Assembly (NCBI GenBank): GCA_030640325.1 | Contig: DAOWJM010000022.1 | Coordinates: forward strand, 1 to 9,616 | Length of the DNA stretch: 9,616 nt | From: Dehalococcoidia bacterium | Lineage (GTDB): Bacteria > Chloroflexota > Dehalococcoidia > Dehalococcoidales > BS750m-G39 | Reading direction: 5' to 3' | Shown here: positions 1 through 5,801 of the stretch, piece after piece | How positions within the stretch are numbered: position 1 is the stretch's first letter | Layout: every line of letters starts with the position of its first letter | The notes under the pieces: model-generated | Told to the model about the DNA's origin: nothing | The model's database searches: none | Seen by the model: the letters and a program-made list of their open reading frames with translations, nothing else | Program-made: the position numbers and the translations under genes

Positions 1-680
1 AACAGGGAACAATAATAGCTGGCACTGGTAGTAACAGCACAGCCGAAGCCGTGGAGGCAACCAAAGAAGCAGAGAAAATCGGGGTTGATGCCTGCCTGCT
101 GGTAGTCCCCTACTACAACAAACCGACACAGGAGGGCCTGTACCAGCACTTCAAGACTATCGCTGATAGTACCAGCCTGCCCTGCATCCTGTATAATGTG
201 CCATCACGCACTGTTACCAGCCTTTCAGCCGATACCGTTATCAAACTAAGCCGCATAGATAACATCATCGGAGTAAAAGAAGCCAGTGGCAACCTGGGTC
301 AAATTTCCAAGATTATCAGCGAGGCAAGAGAAGGTCTCCTCGTCTGGAGTGGCAATGATAGCGATACCTTACCCATACTAGCCCTGGGGGGCTATGGCGT
401 CATTAGCGTTGCCTCACACCTTGTTGGCAACCAAATCAAGGAGATGATTGATAGCTTTACTTCAGGTAAAATGGAGAAAGCAGCCAGCATCCACCGCCAC
501 CTGCTGCCCCTGATTGATGCCCTGTTTGTTATCTCCAACCCTATTCCGGTCAAATATGCCCTTAACCATATCGGCTTCTATGTAGGGAAGCCACGCCTTC
601 CCCTCACCGAGCCTGATGAAAAATCAGCTGCCCTCATCAGAGAGGTGCTGAAAAATTATAAGATTGATTTGCCGGTATAG
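1..680 (+). CDS. dapA: 4-hydroxy-tetrahydrodipicolinate synthase, 5'-truncated by window edge
   Basis: Condenses pyruvate with aspartate semialdehyde in the diaminopimelate/lysine pathway (cytosolic class I aldolase, TIM barrel). The frame is open from codon 3-5 at the window edge, so the GTG at 51 is internal: the residues before it (IIAGTGSNSTAEA) are conserved DapA sequence. Visible are 225 residues. Fragment numbering: PYYNKPTQEG 36-45; YNVPSRT 64-70, with the proton-relay Tyr64 and substrate-binding Arg69; GVKEASGN 90-97, with Schiff-base Lys92; and WSGND 115-119. Roughly 70 N-terminal residues, including the Thr-Thr of the catalytic triad, lie outside the window. It is the only plus-strand gene here, convergent with purA, and a hairpin terminator follows about 50 nt after the stop. 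It could be a related class I aldolase (NAL/KDG aldolase family), but the Arg in YNVPSRT favours true DapA. Confidence 0.93.
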   Translation, partial: QGTIIAGTGSNSTAEAVEATKEAEKIGVDACLLVVPYYNKPTQEGLYQHFKTIADSTSLPCILYNVPSRTVTSLSADTVIKLSRIDNIIGVKEASGNLGQISKIISEAREGLLVWSGNDSDTLPILALGGYGVISVASHLVGNQIKEMIDSFTSGKMEKAASIHRHLLPLIDALFVISNPIPVKYALNHIGFYVGKPRLPLTEPDEKSAALIREVLKNYKIDLPV

Positions 681-731
681 AGATTTTCATTTAACCTCAC
701 CCCCTTAATTTTTAGAACCCCATCCCCTGTA

Positions 732-769
732 TCCCCTTCCCCTTGACAAGGGGAAGGGGAAGATTTTTT
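732..769 (+). terminator. Rho-independent terminator of dapA
   Basis: A perfect 14-bp inverted repeat (arm TCCCCTTCCCCTTG at 732-745, complement at 747-760) is followed three bases later by six T (764-769) on the plus strand. The central base is single, so the real loop is probably 3-5 nt. It lies 51 nt after the dapA stop. On the minus strand no T-run follows, so it should terminate mainly dapA transcripts. Confidence 0.65.
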
Positions 770-772
770 CTG

Positions 773-794
773 AAGAGGGGCTTACGCCCCTCTT
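773..794. repeat. 9-bp perfect hairpin
   Basis: AAGAGGGGC (773-781), loop TTAC, then GCCCCTCTT (786-794). No T-tract follows on either strand. Its right arm runs into the first copy of the 34-bp direct repeat. It may be a transcript-end stabiliser for purA read-through RNA; that role is a guess. Confidence 0.5.
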
Positions 795-822
795 AAACAC
801 CCTAATTAAAGCGAGGGGACAG
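789..822. repeat. 34-bp direct repeat, copy 1
   Basis: Matches 834-867 at 30 of 34 positions by eye. The core is CTCTTAAACACCC plus TTAAAGCGAG, with copies spaced 11 bp apart. Only two copies are present and they are not spaced like a CRISPR array. Confidence 0.6.
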
Positions 823-833
823 GTAATACAGCT

Positions 834-867
834 CCTCTTAAACACCCCAGTTAAAGCGAGAGGGCAG
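834..867. repeat. 34-bp direct repeat, copy 2
   Basis: Second copy of the unit at 789-822; the four mismatches fall outside the CTCTTAAACACCC and TTAAAGCGAG cores. The pair looks like a local tandem-type duplication inside the repeat block. Confidence 0.6.
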
Positions 868-919
868 TAGATATAACCCCTCCCTAATAAGGGAGAGTTT
901 TAGAGGCGAAGCCTCTATT

Positions 920-934
920 GGGCGGGCGGGTGGG
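920..934 (+). other. G-quadruplex motif (four G3 tracts, 1-nt loops)
   Basis: GGGCGGGCGGGTGGG: four runs of three G separated by single bases, the pattern known to form the most stable parallel intramolecular quadruplexes. It is on the plus strand, 26 bases beyond the purA stop on the purA template side. Whether it folds in vivo is not shown by the sequence. Confidence 0.55.
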
Positions 935-960
935 AAGGAAGAGATAGGTTAATAAATACT

Positions 961-2244
961 CTACAAGATGGGCGTCTTGTGGATGGTCTGCTCCCGCTCT
1001 GGTCCCACACAGATAAGGTTAACCGGGCAAGCAATCAGTTCTTCTAGTCTGGCTACATACTGGCGAGCTTCAAGGGGTAACTGGTCGTAATTCCGAATAT
1101 CAGAGGTCGGAGCCTGCCACCCGGGTAGCTCCTCATAAACAGGTTGACATCTGGCCAGGGCAGCTACGTTGCCGGGGAAATAATCAATCTTCTGCCCATC
1201 CAGTTGGTAGGCTACACATATCTTCAGACGAGGCAAGATATCAAGGATATCAAGGCGGGTAATTGCCGCCCCGGTAAAGCCATTAATCCTGGTGCTGAAG
1301 CGAGCGGCAACAGCATCAAACCAGCCACAGCGGCGTGGTCTGCCGGTAGTAGTGCCATACTCATGAGCCCTTTCCCGAATTAGGTCGCCAGTTTCATCCT
1401 TCAGTTCAGTGGGCATGGGGCCACCGCCAACCCTGGTGCAGTAAGCCTTGAACACACCTAGAATGCGAGTGAGCCTGGTAGGACTCAGACCGGCACCCAG
1501 GCAACCTCCCCCCGCCAGTGGTGAGGATGAGGTAGTGTAAGGATAAGTGCCGAAATCGGGGTCAAGTAAAGTCCCTTGAGCCCCCTCTAACAGGACCAGC
1601 TCCCCCCGGCTCAATGCCTCCTCCAGCATTATGGCTGTCTCCCGAATATAAGGCGCCAGACGCTCTGCATACTGGCAATACTGAGCATATACTTCATCCA
1701 GTGATAGAGGGCTAACCCCATAAATTTTGGTCAAAATGATATTCTTGTAGTCAATTATAGAACGGAGTCTCTCCAGCAGCGCCTCTCTATCCAAAAAGTC
1801 GCCAGTTCTAATGCCCAACCTGGCTGCCTTATCGGCAAAGGCAGGACCTACCCCCTTGCGCGTTGTACCCAGTGCCTTGCCACCTCGCGCCTCCTCCTCC
1901 AAACCATCAAGGAGGATATGATAGGGCATAATCAAGTTTGCCCGGTCACTGATAAACAGCCTAGAGGTATCCACACCACGCTGGTTGAGCTGCTCTATCT
2001 CACCAATCAGCACTCCGGGGTTAATCACCACCCCATTACCAATAATGCAAACGACCTGAGAAGAAAAAATGCCAGAGGGGACAAGGTGCAAACCAAACTC
2101 GCCATAGGGGTTAACCACAGAATGCCCGGCATTATCACCACCAGAAAAACGGACAACCACCCTTGCTTTCTGAGCAAGCAGGTCAACCACCTTGCCCTTC
2201 CCCTCATCTCCCCACTGAGCCCCAATAATAGCAATAACCGGCAT
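961..2244 (-). CDS. purA: Adenylosuccinate synthetase
   Basis: GTP-dependent ligation of IMP and aspartate to adenylosuccinate, the first committed step to AMP. The 427 aa match the usual family length (about 425-430). Visible motifs: WGDEGKGK at 11-18 with catalytic Asp13; GGDNAGHS at 35-42 with catalytic His41 (Ser42 where Thr is commoner); GTTRKGVGPA 126-135 for IMP binding; EGAQGTLLDPDFGTYPYTTSS 220-240; RVGGGPMPTE 271-280; and GTTTGRPRRCGW 297-308 for aspartate/GTP binding. The ATG at 2244 is preceded by a strong Shine-Dalgarno (AGGAGG, 2254-2249) four bases upstream. It is last in the ino1 operon, 60 nt after the phosphatidyltransferase, with no terminator visible between them. No canonical minus-strand terminator follows; the repeat block begins just downstream. 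Confidence 0.97.
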   Translation of the reverse strand: MPVIAIIGAQWGDEGKGKVVDLLAQKARVVVRFSGGDNAGHSVVNPYGEFGLHLVPSGIFSSQVVCIIGNGVVINPGVLIGEIEQLNQRGVDTSRLFISDRANLIMPYHILLDGLEEEARGGKALGTTRKGVGPAFADKAARLGIRTGDFLDREALLERLRSIIDYKNIILTKIYGVSPLSLDEVYAQYCQYAERLAPYIRETAIMLEEALSRGELVLLEGAQGTLLDPDFGTYPYTTSSSPLAGGGCLGAGLSPTRLTRILGVFKAYCTRVGGGPMPTELKDETGDLIRERAHEYGTTTGRPRRCGWFDAVAARFSTRINGFTGAAITRLDILDILPRLKICVAYQLDGQKIDYFPGNVAALARCQPVYEELPGWQAPTSDIRNYDQLPLEARQYVARLEELIACPVNLICVGPEREQTIHKTPIL

Positions 2245-2304
2245 TATTCCTCCTCTAATCTTTCCCCATTCTTATAACATAAACAGCGCCATAAATAAAA
2301 GTGG

Positions 2305-2850
2305 CTAAGGGCTATCCATTTTTCTTTGCTGCCACACATAAACTAACCTCTGACCAGCGGTGAAAAAGCTGAATACCACTATAATAGCCAAGGCAATAAC
2401 TAAGGCATTAGCAATCTGGCTTAGTAACAGACCTAGTGCCAGCACAATGACCCTCTCTGCCCGAGTGAATAATCCCACCTGACACTCCAGACCAACTGCC
2501 TCCGCCCTGGCTCTGATATAGCTCACCAACAGAGACACAAGCAAGGCAAGAAAAACCAGCAAAACCACCCATGGTGCCCCACCGTATAGGACTAAAATAG
2601 CCAGTAGCACCACCGCCTCAGATAAACGGTCGAGTGTGGAGTCAAGGACAGCACCAAAGGGGGTAGCTTGCCCAATACGACGAGCCAGTGCCCCATCCAG
2701 GATATCAAAAAAACCAGCAACGAGCACCATAAAGCCAGCGGCAAAAGGGTGTCCGGTAATAATAAGCGCCGCAGCACCGAGGGCTAATATAAAACCAAAC
2801 CAGGTTATGGCGCCGGGTGTTACCGGTGTCCTGACCAAAACCCGCACCAC
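2305..2850 (-). CDS. pgsA: Phosphatidylinositol-phosphate synthase-like CDP-alcohol phosphotransferase
   Basis: Membrane enzyme expected to transfer a phosphatidyl group from CDP-diacylglycerol to inositol-1-phosphate. The family signature DxxDGxxARx8GxxxDxxxD is intact (Asp49, Asp52, Gly53, Arg57, Gly66, Asp70, Asp74). Hydrophobic segments are near 14-33, 35-50, 79-111 and 132-165. YIRARAEAVGLE (111-122) and the following FTRAERVIVL resemble mycobacterial PgsA1 (YIKARAEASGL, ERPERLIIVL), which makes phosphatidylinositol phosphate; ino1 upstream supports this substrate. The GTG at 2850 is the first canonical start but is probably not the real N-terminus. In-frame sequence before it (RSAIAYRLTEP) matches the PgsA1 N-terminal helix, GTG 2850 has no Shine-Dalgarno, and the frame is open back to the TAA at 2956-2958. 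Glycerol-phosphate (PgsA) activity is the alternative; exact substrate is moderately sure. Confidence 0.85.
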   Translation of the reverse strand: MVRVLVRTPVTPGAITWFGFILALGAAALIITGHPFAAGFMVLVAGFFDILDGALARRIGQATPFGAVLDSTLDRLSEAVVLLAILVLYGGAPWVVLLVFLALLVSLLVSYIRARAEAVGLECQVGLFTRAERVIVLALGLLLSQIANALVIALAIIVVFSFFTAGQRLVYVWQQRKMDSP

Positions 2851-2955
2851 TGGTTCAGTAAGGCGATAGGCTATAGCGCTACGAACTCTGGATGAATTTG
2901 CTTTAGACCGCGATTTTTCGGAAACGGTATTAACCGAACTACCCCCGCTTTTTGC

Positions 2956-4128
2956 TTAAACCGAAATCGACATCGCTTTAAATTCTGGAAACTGTTTCCT
3001 CCACGGCGGCTCACCGAGCACCATAACATAATAATCCAAAACATTTTGGGCAATATGTTCCCAGCTATACTCCAAGGCTTTAACCCTCCCCTTGGCTCCC
3101 ATCTCCTGGCGAAGTGATTGGTCAGTCAAAAGAGAGATTAGAGTCTGGGCTAACCTTTCCTTATCTTCTGGCGGCACTAATAGCCCATCAACGCCATGGG
3201 TTACTACGCTGGCATAACCTTCTATATTTGAGGCGACAATCGGCTTACCTACAGCCATAGCCTCAAGCAAAACGATGCCAAAGCTCTCCCGACCTGTGGC
3301 TGGAGCACAAAAAACATCGGCTGTTTTATAGTATCTGGGTAATTCATCGTAGGATACAAAGCCAGCAAAGACGACATCCTTTAAACCGCTCCTCATAACC
3401 TGCTTCTCATACTTACGCCGCAGCCTGGTGCCAGGACCAACGATAATAAGTCGGGAATCTGGGATTTCCTGTTTAACCTGCTTGAAAGCTTCAAGTAGAT
3501 AGTTCAAGCCTTTCCGCTTCTCCAGACGACCAACAAACAGGATATTCGCCTTGCCATCACAGAATTCATCAATTGGCGATACATCGGGGGAAAAATGGTC
3601 TAAATCCACACCATTGGGGATAATATTGTAGTATCCGGGGAAGTGCCCACGGGCAAACTCCATGGCTGGTTGGGACACCGCAATCTTGCCATCAAGCTTG
3701 CGGAACCACCTCCTCAAAATCCACTTGCCAATGGGTTTGGCGAAATTATACCCCGGTCTACCATGACAAGCATGAAAGGTTCCTATATTTGCTGTTTGCG
3801 ACAACCGGAGCACAGTAGTACATAACATTGGCATTAAAGGTTCGTGAAGGTGGATAATATCAAAGTTTTCTTGGTTAAGGACGGCTTTTATTCTAGAGGA
3901 TAACCAGGGTGAAATAGTAACCCGAGCAATGGAACCGCTGGTAGGAATGGGGCGGGGGCTACCTATAGGTATGAACCTATCGCCGAAGCTGGAAACAGCC
4001 TTAGAGGCGGGGGCAATGACCTTAACCTCGTTACCCATCCTGGTAAAGTGGCGCTCAAGATAGGAAATATGGATGGTAACACCGCCTGGATAAGCGAAAT
4101 CATAGGGGGAGACCAATGCTATCTTCAC
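2956..4128 (-). CDS. PimA-like GT4 glycosyltransferase (phosphatidylinositol mannosyltransferase type)
   Basis: GT-B fold, retaining GT4 enzyme, likely peripheral on the inner membrane, adding mannose or another sugar to an inositol lipid. In its 390 aa: N-terminal PGGV glycine loop 14-17, SIARV 66-70, HLHEP 93-97, TFHA 117-120 (His119, at the place of PimA His118), donor-phosphate residues Arg201 and Lys206 in GRLEKRKG, and the ESFGIVLLE E-x7-E motif (Glu281, Glu289). These line up through the whole length with mycobacterial PimA. Neighbours ino1 and an inositol-lipid synthase support the acceptor; the sugar donor (GDP-mannose in PimA) cannot be read from sequence. GTG at 4128 gives MKIALVSPYDF, aligning with the PimA start. 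The only good Shine-Dalgarno (GGAGG, 4150-4146) is 17 nt away, unusually far. There is a 34-nt gap from ino1. Confidence 0.85.
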   Translation of the reverse strand: MKIALVSPYDFAYPGGVTIHISYLERHFTRMGNEVKVIAPASKAVSSFGDRFIPIGSPRPIPTSGSIARVTISPWLSSRIKAVLNQENFDIIHLHEPLMPMLCTTVLRLSQTANIGTFHACHGRPGYNFAKPIGKWILRRWFRKLDGKIAVSQPAMEFARGHFPGYYNIIPNGVDLDHFSPDVSPIDEFCDGKANILFVGRLEKRKGLNYLLEAFKQVKQEIPDSRLIIVGPGTRLRRKYEKQVMRSGLKDVVFAGFVSYDELPRYYKTADVFCAPATGRESFGIVLLEAMAVGKPIVASNIEGYASVVTHGVDGLLVPPEDKERLAQTLISLLTDQSLRQEMGAKGRVKALEYSWEHIAQNVLDYYVMVLGEPPWRKQFPEFKAMSISV

Positions 4129-4162
4129 CGGTAGCTGCTTAAAAACCTCCGTGGCGACTCAG

Positions 4163-5257
4163 TCAAACGGGCGTGCTCTCCACTGGCTGAGTAGTAGCAA
4201 TGAACTCTTCCACCATCTGGCGAGCCTGGTCATCGGTATATTGAACCGGTGGTGATTTCATAAAGTAAGCAGAGGGAGCCACCAGAGCCCCTTTAAGTCC
4301 ACGGTCTAAGGCAAGTTTACAGCACCTTATAGCATCAATAACCACCCCTGCCGAGTTAGGGCTATCCCACACCTCAAGTTTCAACTCCAGGTTGAGAGGA
4401 ACATCGCCAAAGGTTCGTCCCTCCATCCTAATATGGCAAAACTTGCGGTCCTTAAGCCAGGGGACGTAATCACTGGGACCGACATGGATATTATCGGGGT
4501 CAAGCTGGTAATCTAGCTGAGAGGTGACGGAGGTGGTCTTTGATATCTTCTTAGACTCAAGTCGTTCCCTCTCTAGCATATTATAGAAGTCAGTGTTACC
4601 ACCAAAGTTCAATTGATAGGTTCGTTCCAGTTTAACGCCACGGTCTCTAAACAGTCGGGTAAGGACACGATGGACAATAGTAGCTCCCACTTGAGATTTT
4701 ATATCATCGCCAATAATTGGAAGCCCACTTTGCTCGAAACGCTGTTGCCAATACTTCTCCCGGGCAATAAAAACTGGAATGCAGTTGATAAAGCTGCAGC
4801 CAGCCGCTAGAACCTGCTCTATATACCACTTCGTTGCCTCTTCACTACCAACAGGCAGGTAATTAATCGCCACATCGGTCTGGGTTTCCTTCAGAATGCT
4901 AACTATATCGGCGGTTGAGCCTGGCGCCTTCTCTATTATTCGCGATAGATACACGCCTAAGCCATCATGGGTCATACCCCGCTGAATCTTAACCCCAGTG
5001 GTGGGCACCTCACAAAATTTAAAGGTATTATTGGGCGGGGCAAAAATAGCTTTGGCTATGTCCTTGCCTACCTTGTTTTTATCAATATCAAAGGCAGCCA
5101 CGAAATTAATATCACCGATATGATACCCCCCAAGATTGACATGCATAAGTCCGGGGACAAATTCATTCTCTTTCGCTTTCCCATAGTAGTAGACGCCCTG
5201 AACCAGGGAAGAGGCACAATTACCCACGCCTATTATGGCTACATTTATCTTGCCCAA
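4163..5257 (-). CDS. ino1: Inositol-1-phosphate synthase, actinobacterial type
   Basis: NAD-dependent isomerisation of glucose-6-phosphate to 1L-myo-inositol-1-phosphate, the soluble first step of inositol-lipid synthesis. The 364 aa match the short prokaryotic class (M. tuberculosis Ino1 is about 367 aa), not the ~530-aa eukaryotic form. Visible: Rossmann GVGNCASSLVQGV 10-22, VPGLMHV 34-40, FVAAFDID 52-59, YLPVGSEEA 133-141, GDDIKSQVGAT 183-193 with active-site lysine, NMLERERLESKKISKT 226-241, and LEVWDSPNSAGV 294-305. These are near-identical to the mycobacterial enzyme. The start is TTG 5257: a TAA in the same frame lies at 5263-5261, so no earlier start is possible, and AGGAGG (5273-5268) sits about 10 nt upstream. 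It heads the lipid cassette behind a long leader and a dual promoter. Confidence 0.96.
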   Translation of the reverse strand: MGKINVAIIGVGNCASSLVQGVYYYGKAKENEFVPGLMHVNLGGYHIGDINFVAAFDIDKNKVGKDIAKAIFAPPNNTFKFCEVPTTGVKIQRGMTHDGLGVYLSRIIEKAPGSTADIVSILKETQTDVAINYLPVGSEEATKWYIEQVLAAGCSFINCIPVFIAREKYWQQRFEQSGLPIIGDDIKSQVGATIVHRVLTRLFRDRGVKLERTYQLNFGGNTDFYNMLERERLESKKISKTTSVTSQLDYQLDPDNIHVGPSDYVPWLKDRKFCHIRMEGRTFGDVPLNLELKLEVWDSPNSAGVVIDAIRCCKLALDRGLKGALVAPSAYFMKSPPVQYTDDQARQMVEEFIATTQPVESTPV

Positions 5258-5683
5258 GGTTTAATTGCCCTCCTTTCCAACAGTAGAACCTATGGGAAAA
5301 AGGCACAAACCTAGCCACGCTACACAACACCTATTAACAGTTACCAGTAACATCTTGCTGGAAATCGGTGCCAAAAAGGCTCATTTAATAAGCAAACCAC
5401 CTCTTTGACACAGCAAGTAGAAGCTGAACTCCTACTAAACTCTAGTGCCCATACTGAAGAGGATTTACTTACTCCACCTCTAGCCGATGCAATCGGTCAA
5501 ACCAATTACCGGTTAGCTTTGACCAATCCTAAATACTTTAGTCCCACATACAGGGCAAACCCCTTTCGTAGCTGGCCTCCCGTTCTTCAGGGTAACCCTC
5601 TGGGGATTCTTTATATCTACCTTCTTTCTGCATTTAAAGCAATATGCTTGCAACTAAATCACCCCCTTCTTAGTATCGGTTGA
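5258..5683 (-). promoter_or_regulatory. Long structured 5' leader of ino1
   Basis: If transcription begins at the promoters near 5684-5723, the ino1 mRNA carries about 420 nt before its start. Structure visible in minus-strand RNA: GGTCAAA/TTTGACC (5524-5518 with 5501-5495); CCGAT-TGC-ATCGG (5496-5484), which competes with the former for the GG/CC at 5496-5495; an 8-bp stem with one G-U and a TTCAG loop (5436-5416); and GTTAC/GTAAC around 5352-5341. Two tiny ORFs are also present. No motif of a riboswitch class I know (GEMM, T-box, cobalamin, SAM, glycine) fits, nor tmRNA, RNase P RNA or SRP RNA consensus. Function unknown. Confidence 0.4.
5538..5633 (-). CDS. Small hypothetical ORF (31 aa) in the ino1 leader
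   Basis: ATG at 5633 to TAA at 5540-5538, with a TAA directly before the ATG. The product is hydrophilic and protein-like: strongly charged, with KESPEGYPEERE at 8-19 and ending RGLPCMWD. This Glu/Tyr/Pro pattern is not what random intergenic DNA usually gives. No Shine-Dalgarno is evident. It begins about 45-55 nt downstream of the predicted transcription start. It could be a leader peptide, a small protein or a gene remnant. I do not recognise a family. The antisense 92-codon frame across it has no protein-like features. Confidence 0.35.
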   Translation of the reverse strand: MQKEGRYKESPEGYPEEREASYERGLPCMWD

Positions 5684-5713
5684 ACTATACCCCTATTATA
5701 CGCAAGCTGTCAA
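5684..5713 (-). promoter_or_regulatory. Sigma-70-type promoter P1 for ino1 operon
   Basis: A perfect -35 TTGACA (5713-5708), an 18-bp spacer and -10 TATAGT (5689-5684, five of six to consensus), pointing toward ino1. The predicted start is near 5677. It overlaps P2, so the two cannot be bound at once. Confidence 0.55.
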
Positions 5714-5723
5714 GACCTGTTAA
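5695..5723 (-). promoter_or_regulatory. Sigma-70-type promoter P2 for ino1 operon
   Basis: -35 TTAACA (5723-5718, five of six), a 17-bp spacer and a perfect -10 TATAAT (5700-5695), same direction as P1 and shifted 10-11 bp upstream. The predicted start is near 5688. It sits just after the REP-like element that follows truB, consistent with an operon boundary there. Confidence 0.6.
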
Positions 5724-5737
5724 ATAGATTGTTTGTC

Positions 5738-5801
5738 AACCTCACCCCCTTTATCCCCCTCTCCCTTCCCTCGGTAATAGAAGGAGGTCAGGGGGTGGGT
5801 T
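5738..5801. repeat. REP-like imperfect inverted repeat after truB
   Basis: Left arm AACCTCACCCCCT (5738-5750) pairs with right arm AGGGGGTGGGTT (5790-5801) with one bulged T. Inner CTCCCTT and AAGGAG stretches extend the hairpin. Its first 14 bases are identical to 693-706 in the dapA-purA gap. It lies 20 nt beyond the truB stop. No T-run follows on the minus strand, so it is not a canonical terminator, but the long hairpin may stop or stabilise the truB transcript. Confidence 0.55.

Larger units (their letters stand above)
691..952. repeat. Repeat-rich, possibly MITE/REP-like intergenic block
   Basis: This non-coding stretch between the convergent dapA and purA genes is bounded by a 7-bp inverted repeat (TTAACCT at 691-697, AGGTTAA at 946-952). 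Inside are the dapA terminator hairpin, a 9-bp hairpin, two copies of a 34-bp direct repeat, two smaller hairpins (CTCCCT/AGGGAG at 880-895; TAGAGGC/GCCTCTA at 901-917) and a four-tract G-run. The left end shares 14 identical bases (AACCTCACCCCCTT, 693-706) with a second intergenic element at 5738-5751, which suggests a dispersed family. I see no target-site duplication and no ORF, so mobility is only inferred. Confidence 0.4.

Noticed and set aside
789..867. Possible two-repeat CRISPR remnant
   Set aside because: The spacer is only 11 bp, repeats are imperfect, and no cas gene is near.
1918..2277. 119-codon plus-strand ORF opposite purA
   Set aside because: Antisense shadow; purA motifs are intact on the other strand.
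2871..3053. 60-codon minus-strand ORF bridging the glycosyltransferase end and the lipid synthase start
   Set aside because: Considered as the missing N-terminus of the lipid synthase in a shifted frame, but its residues do not match the family; the in-phase frame does.
4967..5314. 115-codon plus-strand ORF opposite ino1
   Set aside because: Shadow of ino1.
5551..5610. GGGCAAACC and GGTAACCC on the plus strand, resembling parts of a GEMM (c-di-GMP-I) riboswitch
   Set aside because: The rest of the consensus (GACGCAAAGCC and paired arms in the right order) is missing, and no plus-strand gene follows.
5405..5683. 92-codon plus-strand ORF in the ino1-truB gap (TTG start)
   Set aside because: It runs antisense through the predicted leader and ends at the promoters; no Shine-Dalgarno, no recognisable domain, composition unlike a gene.
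5700..5708. TTGACA-7-TATAAT read as one promoter
   Set aside because: A 7-bp spacer is far too short; each hexamer pairs with another element at 17-18 bp instead.
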